Notes: a model not told the origin generated them from the sequence alone. A stretch of 64,000 nt of DNA from an uncultured Clostridium sp. (GCA_946498245.1 CAMMNN010000010.1:1-64000); one strand, 5' to 3'; numbered from the stretch's first letter, positions 16,257 to 26,629 are shown. Made by a program: numbers and translations.

Positions 16257-18476
16257 TTACATCATATCTGAGGTACGCAGCAAATCCGGAAGATCGGAAT
16301 CCAAAACTTTTTTCACTCCGATATAGTACGCCAGGGCCGTAAATGAAAAAATGGCCAGGAGAAAGGCTGCAATTGGGAGAACGGGCGCCTGCTGTAAAAC
16401 AAGAAGAGGGTCCAGGTATGCCGTTCTCATAAAGAAAAAGATTCCTATGGCCGCAAGGGGGAGGGAAATGCAGACCGGGCGAAGGGCCAGAATCATGGCT
16501 TCAGCAAAAAACATTTTTTGAACGCCGCCAGGGGTCATGCCAATGGAAAGATAACGGACGATTTCTCGGCTTCGCTGCCGCACAAAACTCAGAGTGTTGG
16601 AAAAAATACTGCTGATTCCGATAGCCGCCAGCAATAGGCAGAAGGCTCCTAAAATCTTCCGGAGGGCCTGGTTTGCATTGTCGCTGGAAATTTTGTCTTC
16701 AATGCGGTTTTCGGCTTCCGTTTCATATTGACCGGACAAAATTCGCTGGATGCGATCTTCCAGAGATTCAAAAGCAGCCAAATCCGCCTCAGAGTCTTCT
16801 GCCAAAATCCGAATGCAGGAATCCCTTTCCCCACTGCCAAGGATTTCTTCGGCAGTTTTCCACAATGAGGCCGGGAGAATGTGAACAAGACCGTAATAGT
16901 CATACGTATGGTAAGATTCCTTTAGAACCGGAGGAGTCTGGGTATAAAAAACGGCGGGAATCTGAAAGCTCAAATCATCTTGGCTTTCCGGTATCAGCAC
17001 AGAAGTGTCCTGGCTTTCGTCCAGATAGGGAAGGTAATGTACCTTGCGGAAATTGGGATCTTTGGAGTCCCGAACCTGGTTCAAAATAATGGCTCCGTCC
17101 AACCGTCCGGGAGCGCCGATTTGCCTGCAGTATGCCAGAAAGCTGGAATCGTCTAAAACGATAATCGGAGCGTTTACAAGCCAGGATTCACCTTTGGAAA
17201 TTACATAAGATTCCGGAGCGCCTTCAAAGCCTCAGGCCATCCGGAACTCGCTGCTGATTTCAGCACTTGAGATCAGTCTCTTTGCATTGGATTTCTGGTA
17301 GGCCACAGCGCTGCGGACTTCAGCCAGAGATTGAATTTCGCGGAGTTCTTCCGAATCTAACGCATTGATGCCAGTATTTTTTACAGTAATCATAATATCC
17401 CAGGCGTCTTTATATTTTTCAAAATAGGACAGATTGGTGCTAATGCCGGAAATGGTAAAAAAGCACTGTAAGAGGCAGAAAGCTAAAATGGAAAGAGTCA
17501 GGGAGAGGGAGGCAGTGCGCAGAAATTTTTTCTGGGCTCTCAAGGCATTCCAGGCCAGTTCTCCTTCCAGGCCAAAAAGATGCGTTATCAGGCGGGAACT
17601 GCTGCTTATGTGAAGCTCTCCAACATTTTTCATAGCCTCAAGGGGTGTCATACGGCTTGCTTTTCTAGCAGGAATCCAGGCGGAAACCCATACGGTAAAA
17701 GCCGTAAGGAAAAAGCCTGCTCCTATTGCCAGGGGATGACAGGAAAAAACGGCGGGGATTCGCTCATCTGCAGCAGTCTCTAAAACGGTGTTTGTCCAAT
17801 GGAGGATTCCCGCACTGGCGGCAATGCCTCCAAGGTTTCCCAATACAGCGGCAGGAATACACAGGGCGGCGGCTTCCCGCAGCAAATAGAGCCGGATTTG
17901 TCCGGGCGCAGCGCCGATACTGGATAAGGTGCCGATTTGCCGGATTTGGTCGTTTATAAAGACGGCAAAGGAGCTGTGAATGACGGCAATGAGGGAGAAA
18001 GCAGCCAGCCCTGCTATGGCCAGAAAGAGCCAGAGGATGGTATTTGGATCCGGATCCTGAGGAATGGGGATGAGATACAGGGAGAGCAGGGATTCATGGT
18101 AGATTATGGAATCCGGCCCAAGTCCGGCAAGTTCTGCGATCCGGGGCATATCTTTGTAAACCAGAGAGGGACGGTAAAGGCGAATGTCTACGGCTTTTTC
18201 ATCTTCGGAGGATTCGGCGGGATTAATTTCCGCGTTTTTCACATTGGAGAAATTCTTGACGGCAGCCAGATGGCGATCCTGGATTTCTCCCACAATGCGT
18301 GCATGGAAATCCCCTTCTTCTCTTTTGATTCTTTCCACATCATAGATCCACATATTGTAAAGAAGGCTGCAAAGTAGGGACAGAAATACGGAAGAGATAA
18401 AAGTGGCCGCTATGATGGAAAGACCATGAGGGCGATTCTTTTTGACAGGACTGGGGTGGAAGAGTTTTTGTATCAT
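16257..18476 (-). pseudogene. FtsX-like ABC permease interrupted by an in-frame TGA
   Basis: Read through, the frame encodes 739 residues with two FtsX/MacB modules. TM1 is at about 18-40, followed by an extracellular domain, then TM2-TM5 by about residue 340. A second extracellular domain follows, with TM6-TM8 at the C-terminus. Codon 415 (17234-17232) is TGA after SSEFRMA; the same frame continues at once and restores the C-terminal domain with no frameshift. Translated alone, the 414-residue half lacks the last three helices. The start overlaps the ATPase stop by 4 bp. It is either a point nonsense mutation, a sequence error or a recoding event. Confidence 0.85.
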
Positions 18477-19165
18477 GATTCAGTACCTTTCTGCTGCTGA
18501 TCGCGGATAATCCGTCCGTCTTCCAGGATAATGATCCGGTCAGTTTCCAAAGCAATGCTTTCATTGTGAGTAACCATAAGAATTGTCTGACAAAAGCGGC
18601 GGTTGGATAATTTCAGGAGTTCCACCACCTCTTTGGAATTTTTCTGATCCAGGTTTCCCGTAGGCTCGTCTGCCAAAAGAATGGCGGGACGGTAGATTAA
18701 AGAACGGGCAATAGCAGCCCGCTGCTGCTGGCCGCCGGATAGCTGACCCGGCAGAAATCCTAACTTGTCAGAAAGGCCCAGAAAGGAAACAATCTCCTGG
18801 AAAAACTCTGGATTTGGCTTTCTTTTATCCAGAAGAAGGGGCATGAGAATATTTTTTTCAATGGTAAGAGTGGGGATCAGATTAAAAAACTGATAAACAA
18901 ATCCCACTTTTCTGCGGCGAAAAATGGCTGCCTGAGCAGGCCTCAAAAGAGAAATATCCGTTCCTTCTACGAAGACTTTTCCGGAAGTGGGTTTCTCCAC
19001 AGTACCTAGTATATGGAGCAGCGTAGATTTGCCGGATCCGGAAGCGCCCATAATAGCGGCAAACTCTCCCTTCTCCACGGTGAGATTGATACCGTCCAGG
19101 GCCGTAACCTGTTGGGGATCGGAGCCATATACCTTCCGAAGCTTTTCACATCTTAAAATCTCCAA
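18473..19165 (-). CDS. ABC transporter ATP-binding protein (LolD/MacB type)
   Basis: The 230-residue ATPase has Walker A GASGSGKST (40-48), Q-loop YQFFNLIP (91-98), signature QLSGGQQQR (141-149), Walker B ILLADEPTG (162-170) and the switch histidine MVTHN. It pairs with the FtsX permease, whose ATG overlaps its stop (ATGA). The start codon is TTG with AGGGAG seven bases before. Together with the upstream kinase and regulator this resembles antimicrobial-peptide or envelope-stress ABC systems. Confidence 0.93.
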   Translation of the reverse strand: MEILRCEKLRKVYGSDPQQVTALDGINLTVEKGEFAAIMGASGSGKSTLLHILGTVEKPTSGKVFVEGTDISLLRPAQAAIFRRRKVGFVYQFFNLIPTLTIEKNILMPLLLDKRKPNPEFFQEIVSFLGLSDKLGFLPGQLSGGQQQRAAIARSLIYRPAILLADEPTGNLDQKNSKEVVELLKLSNRRFCQTILMVTHNESIALETDRIIILEDGRIIRDQQQKGTES

Positions 19166-19227
19166 AGCAATTCTCCCTTCAAACGCTTTCTTTAAACAGC
19201 TTCAGTATAGCAAAGAAAAGTGACAGC

Positions 19228-20400
19228 TTAGTGACTGTAAAGCCGTATTTCAAAGCAGGCCCCGCCTTCCGCAAGATTGCAGGCCGTGAGATTTCCGCCC
19301 TGAAGCTCAAAGATAGCACGGGAAAGAGAAAGGCCGATACCGTAACCCGATGAACCCTTTCCGGTGTAAAACCGCTGAAATAAATGGGGAAGATCCTGGG
19401 GATCAAAGCCCGGGCCTTCGTCACGGATTACGATCTCCGTATAGAGGGCATTTTGAGAATAACTGCAGGAGATCGTCCCATTCCTTGGGGAATGTTCCAT
19501 ACAGTTTTTCATAAGATTGATAATGGCTTCCATAGTCCATTCCAGATCTCCGGAGAACTGGGCGGGGCCATTGTCCGGAATAGAAACGGCGGCCTTTCGT
19601 TCTTCCAAGAGATCGCTTATATTGTCTGCGGCAAGATTCAGCACAGTGTAGACATCTACCGGCTTTTTTTCCAGACGCAGAGTGCCGGAATCAATTTTAG
19701 AAAGGGTCAGGAGACACTCTTCCAGACGATTCAGATGCTCTAATTGCTTGCGGACGGCGTTTCCATGGCGGTTCGCTGGTTCCATAAGCTGCAGGGAAAG
19801 GAGAGCCGCAGTAATGGGAGTTTTTAGCTGATGGGCAATATTTTCCAGATTGCAGGCAAAATTTTTTTTGGCTTTTAAGGCGCTTTCTCTGGTAGTATAT
19901 AAATTTGTTACGGTTTTATAGATTTCATCCTGAAGACGGGAAAAATCATCCTCAACTGACGGAATAAGGATTCCGGGAGAATTTGTATTGATAGATTCCA
20001 GATATTGGGTTAATTGTTGGATTCCTGACTTTTTGTGCTGATCCGACAGCCGGAAGAGTAAAAAGAAGGTGAAAAGGAGAACAGAGATGGTAATGGCCGG
20101 GAGCCAAAAGCTTAGACCGGATCCGGCTCCAAAATCGGCGGCTTCGTATCCGTACCGAGCCAAAATTTCGCTGCTGCTTGTTTCCTGAGGGGGAAGTGCC
20201 GTGTATTCTTTTAAAGAAGAAAAAACCAAATCCCCAGCCTCCGGATTTCTATCCAGAAGGATTTGGCAAAAGGCGGACACCTGTGAAAAGGCGGCAGTTT
20301 GACAATACCTCTGCCACAAAAGAGTCATGATCAGGATTCCCGTAAAACAGACAAGGGAAAATGTCAGATGAGTAAACAGCATTCTCTTTCTTTCCGTCAT
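19228..20400 (-). CDS. Sensor histidine kinase
   Basis: The 390-residue kinase has two membrane helices (about 9-29 and 98-118) around a ~70-residue outer loop. A HisKA dimer follows with the phospho-histidine in FACNLENIAHQLKTPITAAL-type context. The HATPase domain carries N, G1 (DEGPGFDPQDL) and G2 (GYGIGLSLSRAI) boxes. Its ATG overlaps the stop of the response regulator gene (ATGA). It probably senses a cell-surface signal handled by the ABC transporter downstream. Confidence 0.92.
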   Translation of the reverse strand: MTERKRMLFTHLTFSLVCFTGILIMTLLWQRYCQTAAFSQVSAFCQILLDRNPEAGDLVFSSLKEYTALPPQETSSSEILARYGYEAADFGAGSGLSFWLPAITISVLLFTFFLLFRLSDQHKKSGIQQLTQYLESINTNSPGILIPSVEDDFSRLQDEIYKTVTNLYTTRESALKAKKNFACNLENIAHQLKTPITAALLSLQLMEPANRHGNAVRKQLEHLNRLEECLLTLSKIDSGTLRLEKKPVDVYTVLNLAADNISDLLEERKAAVSIPDNGPAQFSGDLEWTMEAIINLMKNCMEHSPRNGTISCSYSQNALYTEIVIRDEGPGFDPQDLPHLFQRFYTGKGSSGYGIGLSLSRAIFELQGGNLTACNLAEGGACFEIRLYSH

Positions 20401-21071
20401 AATGCATCGTCCTCCATTCGATAGCCAAAACTGCGGATGGTTTTTATGCAGGAGGGATTATGGAGCTTTTCCCGCAGCCGCTTTACAGCTACAGTGAGGG
20501 TATTGTCATTAACATAATTTCCATTGCTGTCCCATACCTGTTGAAGCAGTTGCCTGCGGGTTACGGTTTTCCCTTTGTTTTGCATCAGCAGCAGAAGGAT
20601 TTGGTATTCCGGCTGGCTGAGAAAGATTTCTTCCTGATGGCAAAAAACGGAGGACTTTTCCATGTCTAAGGTCAGTCCGCCGCAGAAAAAAGAGGAAGTT
20701 TTTCCCTGGCCGGAGCGGCGCAGCAGAGCGCGGACACGGGAGAGAAGGACTTCTAAATCAAAGGGCTTCACCACATAATCGTCTGCCCCGTTTGAAAAGG
20801 CGGACACCATGTCGCCGGAGTCATTGCGGACTGTAAGAAAAATAATGGGAAGCCCTTCCCAATAGCTGCGGATCCAGCGGCATAGCCTGTCCCCCTGGCC
20901 GTCAGGCATATTCCAGTCAATGAGAACTAAATGAGGCTGCTGCGCCAGCAGCGCTGTCTGAATCTCAGATACTGTGGAAAACACCCTTACCTGATAGCCG
21001 TATTGGCTGAAATATTCCGTTACAGCCCGGGCGATAGCTTCGTCGTCTTCCGCATAATATAAATTGATCAT
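20397..21071 (-). CDS. OmpR-family response regulator
   Basis: The 224-residue protein has a receiver domain (1-115) with the acidic pocket AEDDE, phospho-acceptor D in LVLIDWNMPDG, T in IFLTVRND and K in YVVKPF. A winged-helix DNA-binding domain follows (about 130-222, ending IKTIRSFGYRME). It is coupled to the kinase gene. It starts 11 bp after the hybrid kinase gene with a TAAGGAAA site, so all five genes are likely one transcript. Confidence 0.93.
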   Translation of the reverse strand: MINLYYAEDDEAIARAVTEYFSQYGYQVRVFSTVSEIQTALLAQQPHLVLIDWNMPDGQGDRLCRWIRSYWEGLPIIFLTVRNDSGDMVSAFSNGADDYVVKPFDLEVLLSRVRALLRRSGQGKTSSFFCGGLTLDMEKSSVFCHQEEIFLSQPEYQILLLLMQNKGKTVTRRQLLQQVWDSNGNYVNDNTLTVAVKRLREKLHNPSCIKTIRSFGYRMEDDAL

Positions 21072-21082
21072 AATCGCTTTCC

Positions 21083-23605
21083 TTATTTGATATGGGCTTT
21101 TAAAACCTCCTCCAACTGAAGGAAATCAATGGGTTTGGAGATATGGGCGTTCATGCCGGCTTCCGTAGTCTTTGCAATATCTTCCGCAAAGACATTGGCA
21201 GTAACGGCGATAATGGGAATGGTTTTCGCGTCCTCTCTGGGAAGGGAACGGATCGCCCGGGCAGCGCCGCAGCCGTCCATAACCGGCATCTGCATATCCA
21301 TGAGAATGGCATCCACATCACCGGGGATTGTAGCGCGGAATACATCGACGGCTTCTTGGCCGTTCCAGGCCTGGAGAACCTTGGCCCCCACCATAGAGAG
21401 ACATTCCGTGGCCACCTCCATATTGATCTCATTGTCTTCTGCCAGAAGGATTGTTTTGCCTTCCAGGGAGAAGGAAGACTCCACTGGCGCAACAGGAGCG
21501 GGAGCTTCCCCCTCCTGGGCGATTTGCAGAGGAATCGTTACGGTAAAGACGCTTCCTTTTCCGGGTGTACTCTGAACCGTGATTTCCCCGCTCATCTGCT
21601 GGACAAGGGTTTTGACAATCGGCATACCCAGTCCCGTTCCCGTTACTTTTTGGGAAGTAAAGGTGGCTTCCCGGGAGAAGGGTTCAAAAATATGGGATAA
21701 AAACTCCTGGGACATTCCGATACCGGTATCGCTGACAACGATCTGATATTTGCTGTGTCCGGGCTGGTGATTCAGCTCCCTCAGGGAAACCTGAATTTGG
21801 GCGCCTTCCGGGCTGTACTTAAAAGCATTGGAAATCAGGTTGTTTAAAATCTGGTTCAGTCGGGCCAAATCGCAGTAAACATTAGGATAGGCAACATCTA
21901 CGGAAACGTCCAGGCGTTTCTGCTCCGCCTGAGACTGAGTATGGAAGCTGTCGGCGCAGTCTTTTACACAGTTAACAATATTCATAGGCGCATAATCAAG
22001 ATTGCCGCCTTTGCCGTGCTCCAGGCGGGACATATCCAGCACATCATTTACCAGGGTAAGCAGTTGCTCGCCGGATCTCAAAATTTTCTGGATATAGTCT
22101 TCCATGGTTTCACGGGAAGTATCCGGTTTCTGAGCCAGCTTTGCCAGACCGATAATGGCGTTAAGAGGAGTCCGCATATCGTGGGACGCGTTGCTGAAAA
22201 ACATATTTTTTTGCTGAACCGTCTTTTTAGCGGCGGCCAGAGCGCCTTCCAGAAGCATATGCTGCTGGAGCTCCCGGCGTTTGATGGCATCGATTTCCCG
22301 GAAAGCTAAAATGACTTCATCCAGGTGCAGGGCCTGATTGTACAGTACCTGGATATTTACCCATTTGTAAACGCCGTTAAAGTTTCTCTGGTAGTCCCCG
22401 CTGAAATCGTAAACCCCTTCGTTAATCAGCTTGCGGATATTCCGGGCGGACAGATTCTTTTCAAAGGTTTCATGCGTACTCTCGTCTACCACGGTTTTGA
22501 CAACGTCTAACAAATGCTGATAAGAACCGGAGCCCCTCAGCTCATCTCTGACATCTTCCGAGCTTTTGACGGTAATATAGGTTTCGTCCGTAAAATTAAC
22601 GCGGTAAATGGCGTAGTAAGAGTCTCCCAGGATTTGCACGGTTTCGGAAATCTGGCGCATTTTCCGATCCTTGAGGTATCCGTGGACCATAATGAAAAGA
22701 GCGACGGCGGACAGAATTACACAAAAGACGGACAGAAGAATAATGGTTCCGTCCAGATCGCCCTGGAGAATGGCGTCAACGGGGATGGTCATGACAGAAA
22801 GCCAGCCATTGCTCATTTCATAATAATAGACTCCCTGAGAGCGGCCGTCTGGCCCTTCCAGAAAAGTATCGTGGTTTTCATATTTCCCTTGCCGGATATT
22901 GGAAACCATTTCATGCAGATAAGGGTCCATATCCTGAGAAGATGAGGTTACGTCTCCGGTCAGGTACATCAGATTGTCATTGGAATCGAAAAGATAGTAA
23001 GTGCTGGACATTGGGAGGGAAGACTTATTTTTGTGGGTGTGGAAATTTTCCAGCAAAATGTCGAAAGCCAGCACGTTTTGGGAATCCCCTAAAGCCGTTG
23101 CCAGAGTCACCACCTTTTTGCCGGTAATGACGTCTTCGTAAGCGTCGGTATAAATAATGTCGCCGCGGGAGGCCAGAGTTCTTTGGTACCATTCGCTTGA
23201 GGAATAATCGTAATCCCCGTCGCCGTCCCAGGGGTTTGCCGCTACAATTTTGCCATCAATCACTGCGTAGGGATCAATAATGTACGTCTGCAGGACTTCC
23301 TCAAGCTGGGAGGCGTATCTGGAGAGAAAAGCCTGAAGCTGAGGATTATCGGCTCCGTTTTCCACCCGATCCTGCAGAGAGGAAGCGCCTACGGACAGAA
23401 GCATAGAATATACGCTGATGCGGTTTTCTTCCTCTGTCGCATAGCTCTGAGCCAGATGCATCCCCATCTCATTGGCATTTAATAAAAGCTTTTCCCGTAT
23501 AAGATGGATGCTCCACCCTAATAGCCATAGAAAAGCCGTAAACAGTAAAATCTTTATAAAAGCAAAATTCGGATTCCTGCTGAATCGTTTCACGGATTGT
23601 TTCAT
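21083..23605 (-). CDS. Hybrid sensor histidine kinase/response regulator
   Basis: The 840-residue protein has TM1 near 18-36, a ~240-residue extracellular dCache-like sensor, and TM2 near 285-310. A PAS-like region (about 320-445) is followed by HisKA with SNASHDMRTPLNAIIG, HATPase (GTGLGMPIVKTLV) and a C-terminal receiver (about 715-838: LLAEDNEINM, AILMDMQMPVMDG, ISKPIDF). The dCache sensor suggests binding of a small nutrient or signal molecule. No HPt protein is nearby. AGAGGA precedes the ATG. Confidence 0.92.
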   Translation of the reverse strand: MKQSVKRFSRNPNFAFIKILLFTAFLWLLGWSIHLIREKLLLNANEMGMHLAQSYATEEENRISVYSMLLSVGASSLQDRVENGADNPQLQAFLSRYASQLEEVLQTYIIDPYAVIDGKIVAANPWDGDGDYDYSSSEWYQRTLASRGDIIYTDAYEDVITGKKVVTLATALGDSQNVLAFDILLENFHTHKNKSSLPMSSTYYLFDSNDNLMYLTGDVTSSSQDMDPYLHEMVSNIRQGKYENHDTFLEGPDGRSQGVYYYEMSNGWLSVMTIPVDAILQGDLDGTIILLSVFCVILSAVALFIMVHGYLKDRKMRQISETVQILGDSYYAIYRVNFTDETYITVKSSEDVRDELRGSGSYQHLLDVVKTVVDESTHETFEKNLSARNIRKLINEGVYDFSGDYQRNFNGVYKWVNIQVLYNQALHLDEVILAFREIDAIKRRELQQHMLLEGALAAAKKTVQQKNMFFSNASHDMRTPLNAIIGLAKLAQKPDTSRETMEDYIQKILRSGEQLLTLVNDVLDMSRLEHGKGGNLDYAPMNIVNCVKDCADSFHTQSQAEQKRLDVSVDVAYPNVYCDLARLNQILNNLISNAFKYSPEGAQIQVSLRELNHQPGHSKYQIVVSDTGIGMSQEFLSHIFEPFSREATFTSQKVTGTGLGMPIVKTLVQQMSGEITVQSTPGKGSVFTVTIPLQIAQEGEAPAPVAPVESSFSLEGKTILLAEDNEINMEVATECLSMVGAKVLQAWNGQEAVDVFRATIPGDVDAILMDMQMPVMDGCGAARAIRSLPREDAKTIPIIAVTANVFAEDIAKTTEAGMNAHISKPIDFLQLEEVLKAHIK

Positions 23606-23828
23606 AAAAAAGTCCTCTTTGTCATTGTGGAAGTGTCGTATCGCCCCTATTATATCAGATATTTTATACGTATGGCAAGGAATATCCTTTGACGGAAAAC
23701 CGTTGATTTATCAGGACAGAAGGTTTCCAAACGGTAAAAGATCGTGTATAATAAATAGAAATTGCGCTGTCCGGCTAAACTGTAAAAAATATGGGACAAG
23801 CGGGGAATCAGAAAAAGGAATCGGCATT

Positions 23829-24821
23829 ATGGAATACATTGTATTTGATCTGGAGTGGAATCAGAGCCCCGGAGGAAAGGAATCTTCCGTAGAGGGCTTT
23901 CCCTTTGAAATTATAGAAATCGGGGCTATAAGGCTGGATGAAAATCTGCAGCAGAAGGATACCTTTCACCAGCTTGTAAAGCCTCAGATATACCGTAAAC
24001 TTCACTATAAAATTTCAGAAGTCACCCATATGGAGCTGTCTGTTTTGAGAAAAGAAGGACTGCCTTTTCCGGAAGCGGCGGAAAATTTCCTTCAATGGTG
24101 TATGTCCGGGGAAGAGTTCCGGTTTTGTACCTGGGGTTCTATGGACTTGACAGAGCTCCAGAGAAACATGGCTTTTTATGGAATAGAGCCGCCCTTCCCC
24201 ATGCCTCTTCTTTATTACGACGTTCAGAAATTATACAGACTTTTATCTGGGGATGGCAAATCCGTTTTATCCTTAGATCAGGCGGTAGAGGAAATGGGGA
24301 TCCAGGAAGAGAAGCCCTTTCATCAGGCCCTGGACGACGCCTACTATACGGGAAAGATCATGGGTCATATGGATTTTGAGAAGGTAAAGGAATTTCTTTC
24401 TGTGGATTATTACCGGCTGCCAATGAACCGGGAACAGGAGATTTATCTGACGTTTCCAGGATACAGCAAATACGTATCCCGCGTATTTCCCGGGAAAGAA
24501 GAGGCTATGAAGGACAAAGCCGTAAACGACATGATATGTCCCCTTTGCCGCCGTATGCTGAAAAAGAAGATCCGGTGGTTTCCCGTCAGTTCAAAGCTGC
24601 ATTACGGGCTGGCGGTTTGTCCGGAACACGGTTTTATTAAGGGGAAACTCAGGATCAAAAAGAAGGAAGACGGGAACGTATTTATTGTAAAGACTATGAA
24701 GCCCGCCGGAGAGGATGCTGCAGAGGACATATGCGCCCGCCGGGATGAGGCCAAAAAGAAGCGGACGGAAAAAAATAAGCTGAAGCGTCAGGCCCAAAAA
24801 AGGAGAAAGCCAGGGAATTAA
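23829..24821 (+). CDS. DEDDh 3'-5' exonuclease with C-terminal zinc-ribbon-like region
   Basis: The 330-residue protein starts with a DnaQ/KapD-type exonuclease: DxE in VFDLEWN, the second Asp in TWGSMDLTEL and H/D in FHQALDDAYYTG (about residues 1-185). These are the metal ligands of RNase T/oligoribonuclease-like enzymes. The C-terminal part carries CPLC and CPEH pairs like a zinc ribbon, then a Lys/Arg-rich tail suited to nucleic-acid binding. ATG 23829 has AAAGGAA upstream; longer frames run antisense to the hybrid kinase. Its stop codon shares TTAA with the convergent KdpE-like gene. Confidence 0.88.
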   Translation: MEYIVFDLEWNQSPGGKESSVEGFPFEIIEIGAIRLDENLQQKDTFHQLVKPQIYRKLHYKISEVTHMELSVLRKEGLPFPEAAENFLQWCMSGEEFRFCTWGSMDLTELQRNMAFYGIEPPFPMPLLYYDVQKLYRLLSGDGKSVLSLDQAVEEMGIQEEKPFHQALDDAYYTGKIMGHMDFEKVKEFLSVDYYRLPMNREQEIYLTFPGYSKYVSRVFPGKEEAMKDKAVNDMICPLCRRMLKKKIRWFPVSSKLHYGLAVCPEHGFIKGKLRIKKKEDGNVFIVKTMKPAGEDAAEDICARRDEAKKKRTEKNKLKRQAQKRRKPGN

Positions 24822-25528
24822 ACCTGGCTTTCCTGCATTCGGTAACCGACGCCGATCTCTGTATATATATATTTGGGTTCCGCAGGATTGCTTTCCAGTT
24901 TCCGGCGGATATGGGCCATATTGACCCGGAGGATCTGGTTATTGCTGTCGGCATAAGGACCCCAGATATGATTAATAATAAAATCGTAGGTGAGCACTTT
25001 GCCGGAATGCTGGGCCAGAAGGGTCACCAGCTTATATTCAATCTGGGTAAGGTGAATGGTCTGGCCATTTAAGGTCACCAGCCGTTTTTCAAAGTCAATG
25101 GTTAAGCCGTCATACTGGTAAAGGGGAACGGGAGCGGTAGTTTTATCTCCGGTCTGAAACTGGTAGTGGCGCAGTGCGGTGCGGATCCGGGCCAGCAGCT
25201 CTGAGGTTCCAAAGGGTTTGGTAATGTAATCGTCGGCTCCGGCGTCCAGGGCTGTAACTTTTTCCTGTTCCTGGGTGCGGGCTGAGATGACGATAACAGG
25301 CAGGCGTGACCAGCTTCGGATCTTTGGGATAATGTCCAGACCGTCCATGTCGGGAAGCCCCAGATCCAAAAGAATCAGATCCGGACATAGGGATGCGGCA
25401 ATAGACAGTCCCTCCTGGCCGGTAGAAGCCGTCTGTACTTTATAGTCGTGGGCCGTTAAAACCGTTTCAATAAAACTGCAGATGCTTTTTTCATCTTCAA
25501 TGATCAGGATACTAGGCTTTATTTTCAT
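24818..25528 (-). CDS. KdpE-like OmpR-family response regulator
   Basis: The 236-residue protein has a receiver (IEDEKSI, LILLDLGLPDMDG, VISAR, YITKPFG) and a winged-helix domain ending YIYTEIGVGYRM. The sequence is closest in style to KdpE. It overlaps the kinase gene by 17 bp. In KdpDE systems it controls potassium uptake, but no kdpFABC genes are in the window, so its targets are unknown. Its terminal TAA and that of the convergent exonuclease use the same TTAA. Confidence 0.9.
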   Translation of the reverse strand: MKIKPSILIIEDEKSICSFIETVLTAHDYKVQTASTGQEGLSIAASLCPDLILLDLGLPDMDGLDIIPKIRSWSRLPVIVISARTQEQEKVTALDAGADDYITKPFGTSELLARIRTALRHYQFQTGDKTTAPVPLYQYDGLTIDFEKRLVTLNGQTIHLTQIEYKLVTLLAQHSGKVLTYDFIINHIWGPYADSNNQILRVNMAHIRRKLESNPAEPKYIYTEIGVGYRMQESQV

Positions 25529-26606
25529 TGGTATTCTCTCCTAAAGGCAGACTGAAAGTAAAACAGGCGCCGTCTGAAAGGTTGGCTGCCTCAATGGATC
25601 CGCTGTGGGCGGAAATAATGGTTTTGCAGATAGAAAGACCGATTCCCATGCCTTTTCGGGAATCGCTGCTTTTGGCGGTATAAACAGAACCGTCAAAGAT
25701 AGAAGATAAGTTTTGTACCGGAATCCCCGGCCCATGGTCAGAAACCTGGAAGCAGGCCATACCATCTTGGATAAAGGCATTTAACGTTATGGGTTTGCGG
25801 GGATTTCCGTGGTAATATGCATTTTCCAGCAAATTAATGAGAACCTGTTCGATGAGGGTGGCGTCCATGGGGATCATAATAAAATCCTCCGGAACCTTAA
25901 CAGTCACCAAGGCGTCCGGCAGACGCTTGCGGAACCGCTGAACGGCTTCTGATACGACTTCTTCCAGGGGCTCCGGGGTTTTGCTGACTTTTGATTCCCC
26001 GTCGCGTATCCGCGTAACAGAGAGGAGATTTTCCACCATATTTAACAGCCAGTTGGAATCCTCATGGATATTTTGAACCATAGCCTTCTTGTCGCTGTCA
26101 GAAAGAGCGTCGCTGTTTTCCAGATAAGCGGTGCTGGTGCCGATGATACTGGTCAGGGGCGTCCGCAAGTCGTGGGAAATCGCCCGCAGAAGGTTGGCCC
26201 GCATTTTTTCTTTTTCCGCTTCCATCAAAAGCTTTTCACGCTCGCTGAGGATGAGAGACTGCTCCTTCATGCGGGAGGTGGCGGCGCTGGTAATAACCGA
26301 TATGGCCAGCATACATAAAAATGTAGCGGGGTATCCCTCCAGGGAAAAATTCAGCTCCATATAGGGATAGGTAAATACCAGATTCACAAAAAAGGTATTG
26401 ATGACAGAAGCGGCGATTCCAGGAATATATCCGTCGGTATAGCGGGCAATCATCAGAACGCTGAGGATATAGATCATGGAAACATTTACCATATTGCTGC
26501 TGAAACGGGACAGCAGGCCGGCCGCCGCTGTTGCCGCCGTCAGGAATCCTAAGCTTACCCCAAAATTTCGAAGGGCGGATTTGGGGCGAAATGCACTGTT
26601 TTTCAT
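25512..26606 (-). CDS. KdpD-like sensor kinase lacking the N-terminal KdpD/USP domains
   Basis: The 364-residue protein begins with a DUF4118 four-helix membrane region (about 15-110). A HisKA region (RAISHDLRTPLTSIIG) and a HATPase domain (DHGPGIP, GMGIGLSICKTII) follow. Full KdpD is about 900 residues with KdpD and universal-stress domains, which are absent here. It follows the carboxypeptidase gene by 23 bp, so envelope or ion stress are both possible cues. Confidence 0.88.
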   Translation of the reverse strand: MKNSAFRPKSALRNFGVSLGFLTAATAAAGLLSRFSSNMVNVSMIYILSVLMIARYTDGYIPGIAASVINTFFVNLVFTYPYMELNFSLEGYPATFLCMLAISVITSAATSRMKEQSLILSEREKLLMEAEKEKMRANLLRAISHDLRTPLTSIIGTSTAYLENSDALSDSDKKAMVQNIHEDSNWLLNMVENLLSVTRIRDGESKVSKTPEPLEEVVSEAVQRFRKRLPDALVTVKVPEDFIMIPMDATLIEQVLINLLENAYYHGNPRKPITLNAFIQDGMACFQVSDHGPGIPVQNLSSIFDGSVYTAKSSDSRKGMGIGLSICKTIISAHSGSIEAANLSDGACFTFSLPLGENTNENKA

Positions 26607-26629
26607 AGGGGATGGTCCTCCTCTGTCCT

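Noticed and set aside
17103..17231. Frameshift as the cause of the split permease
   Set aside because: Both halves are in the same frame and the intervening codons are open and protein-like; only one TGA separates them.
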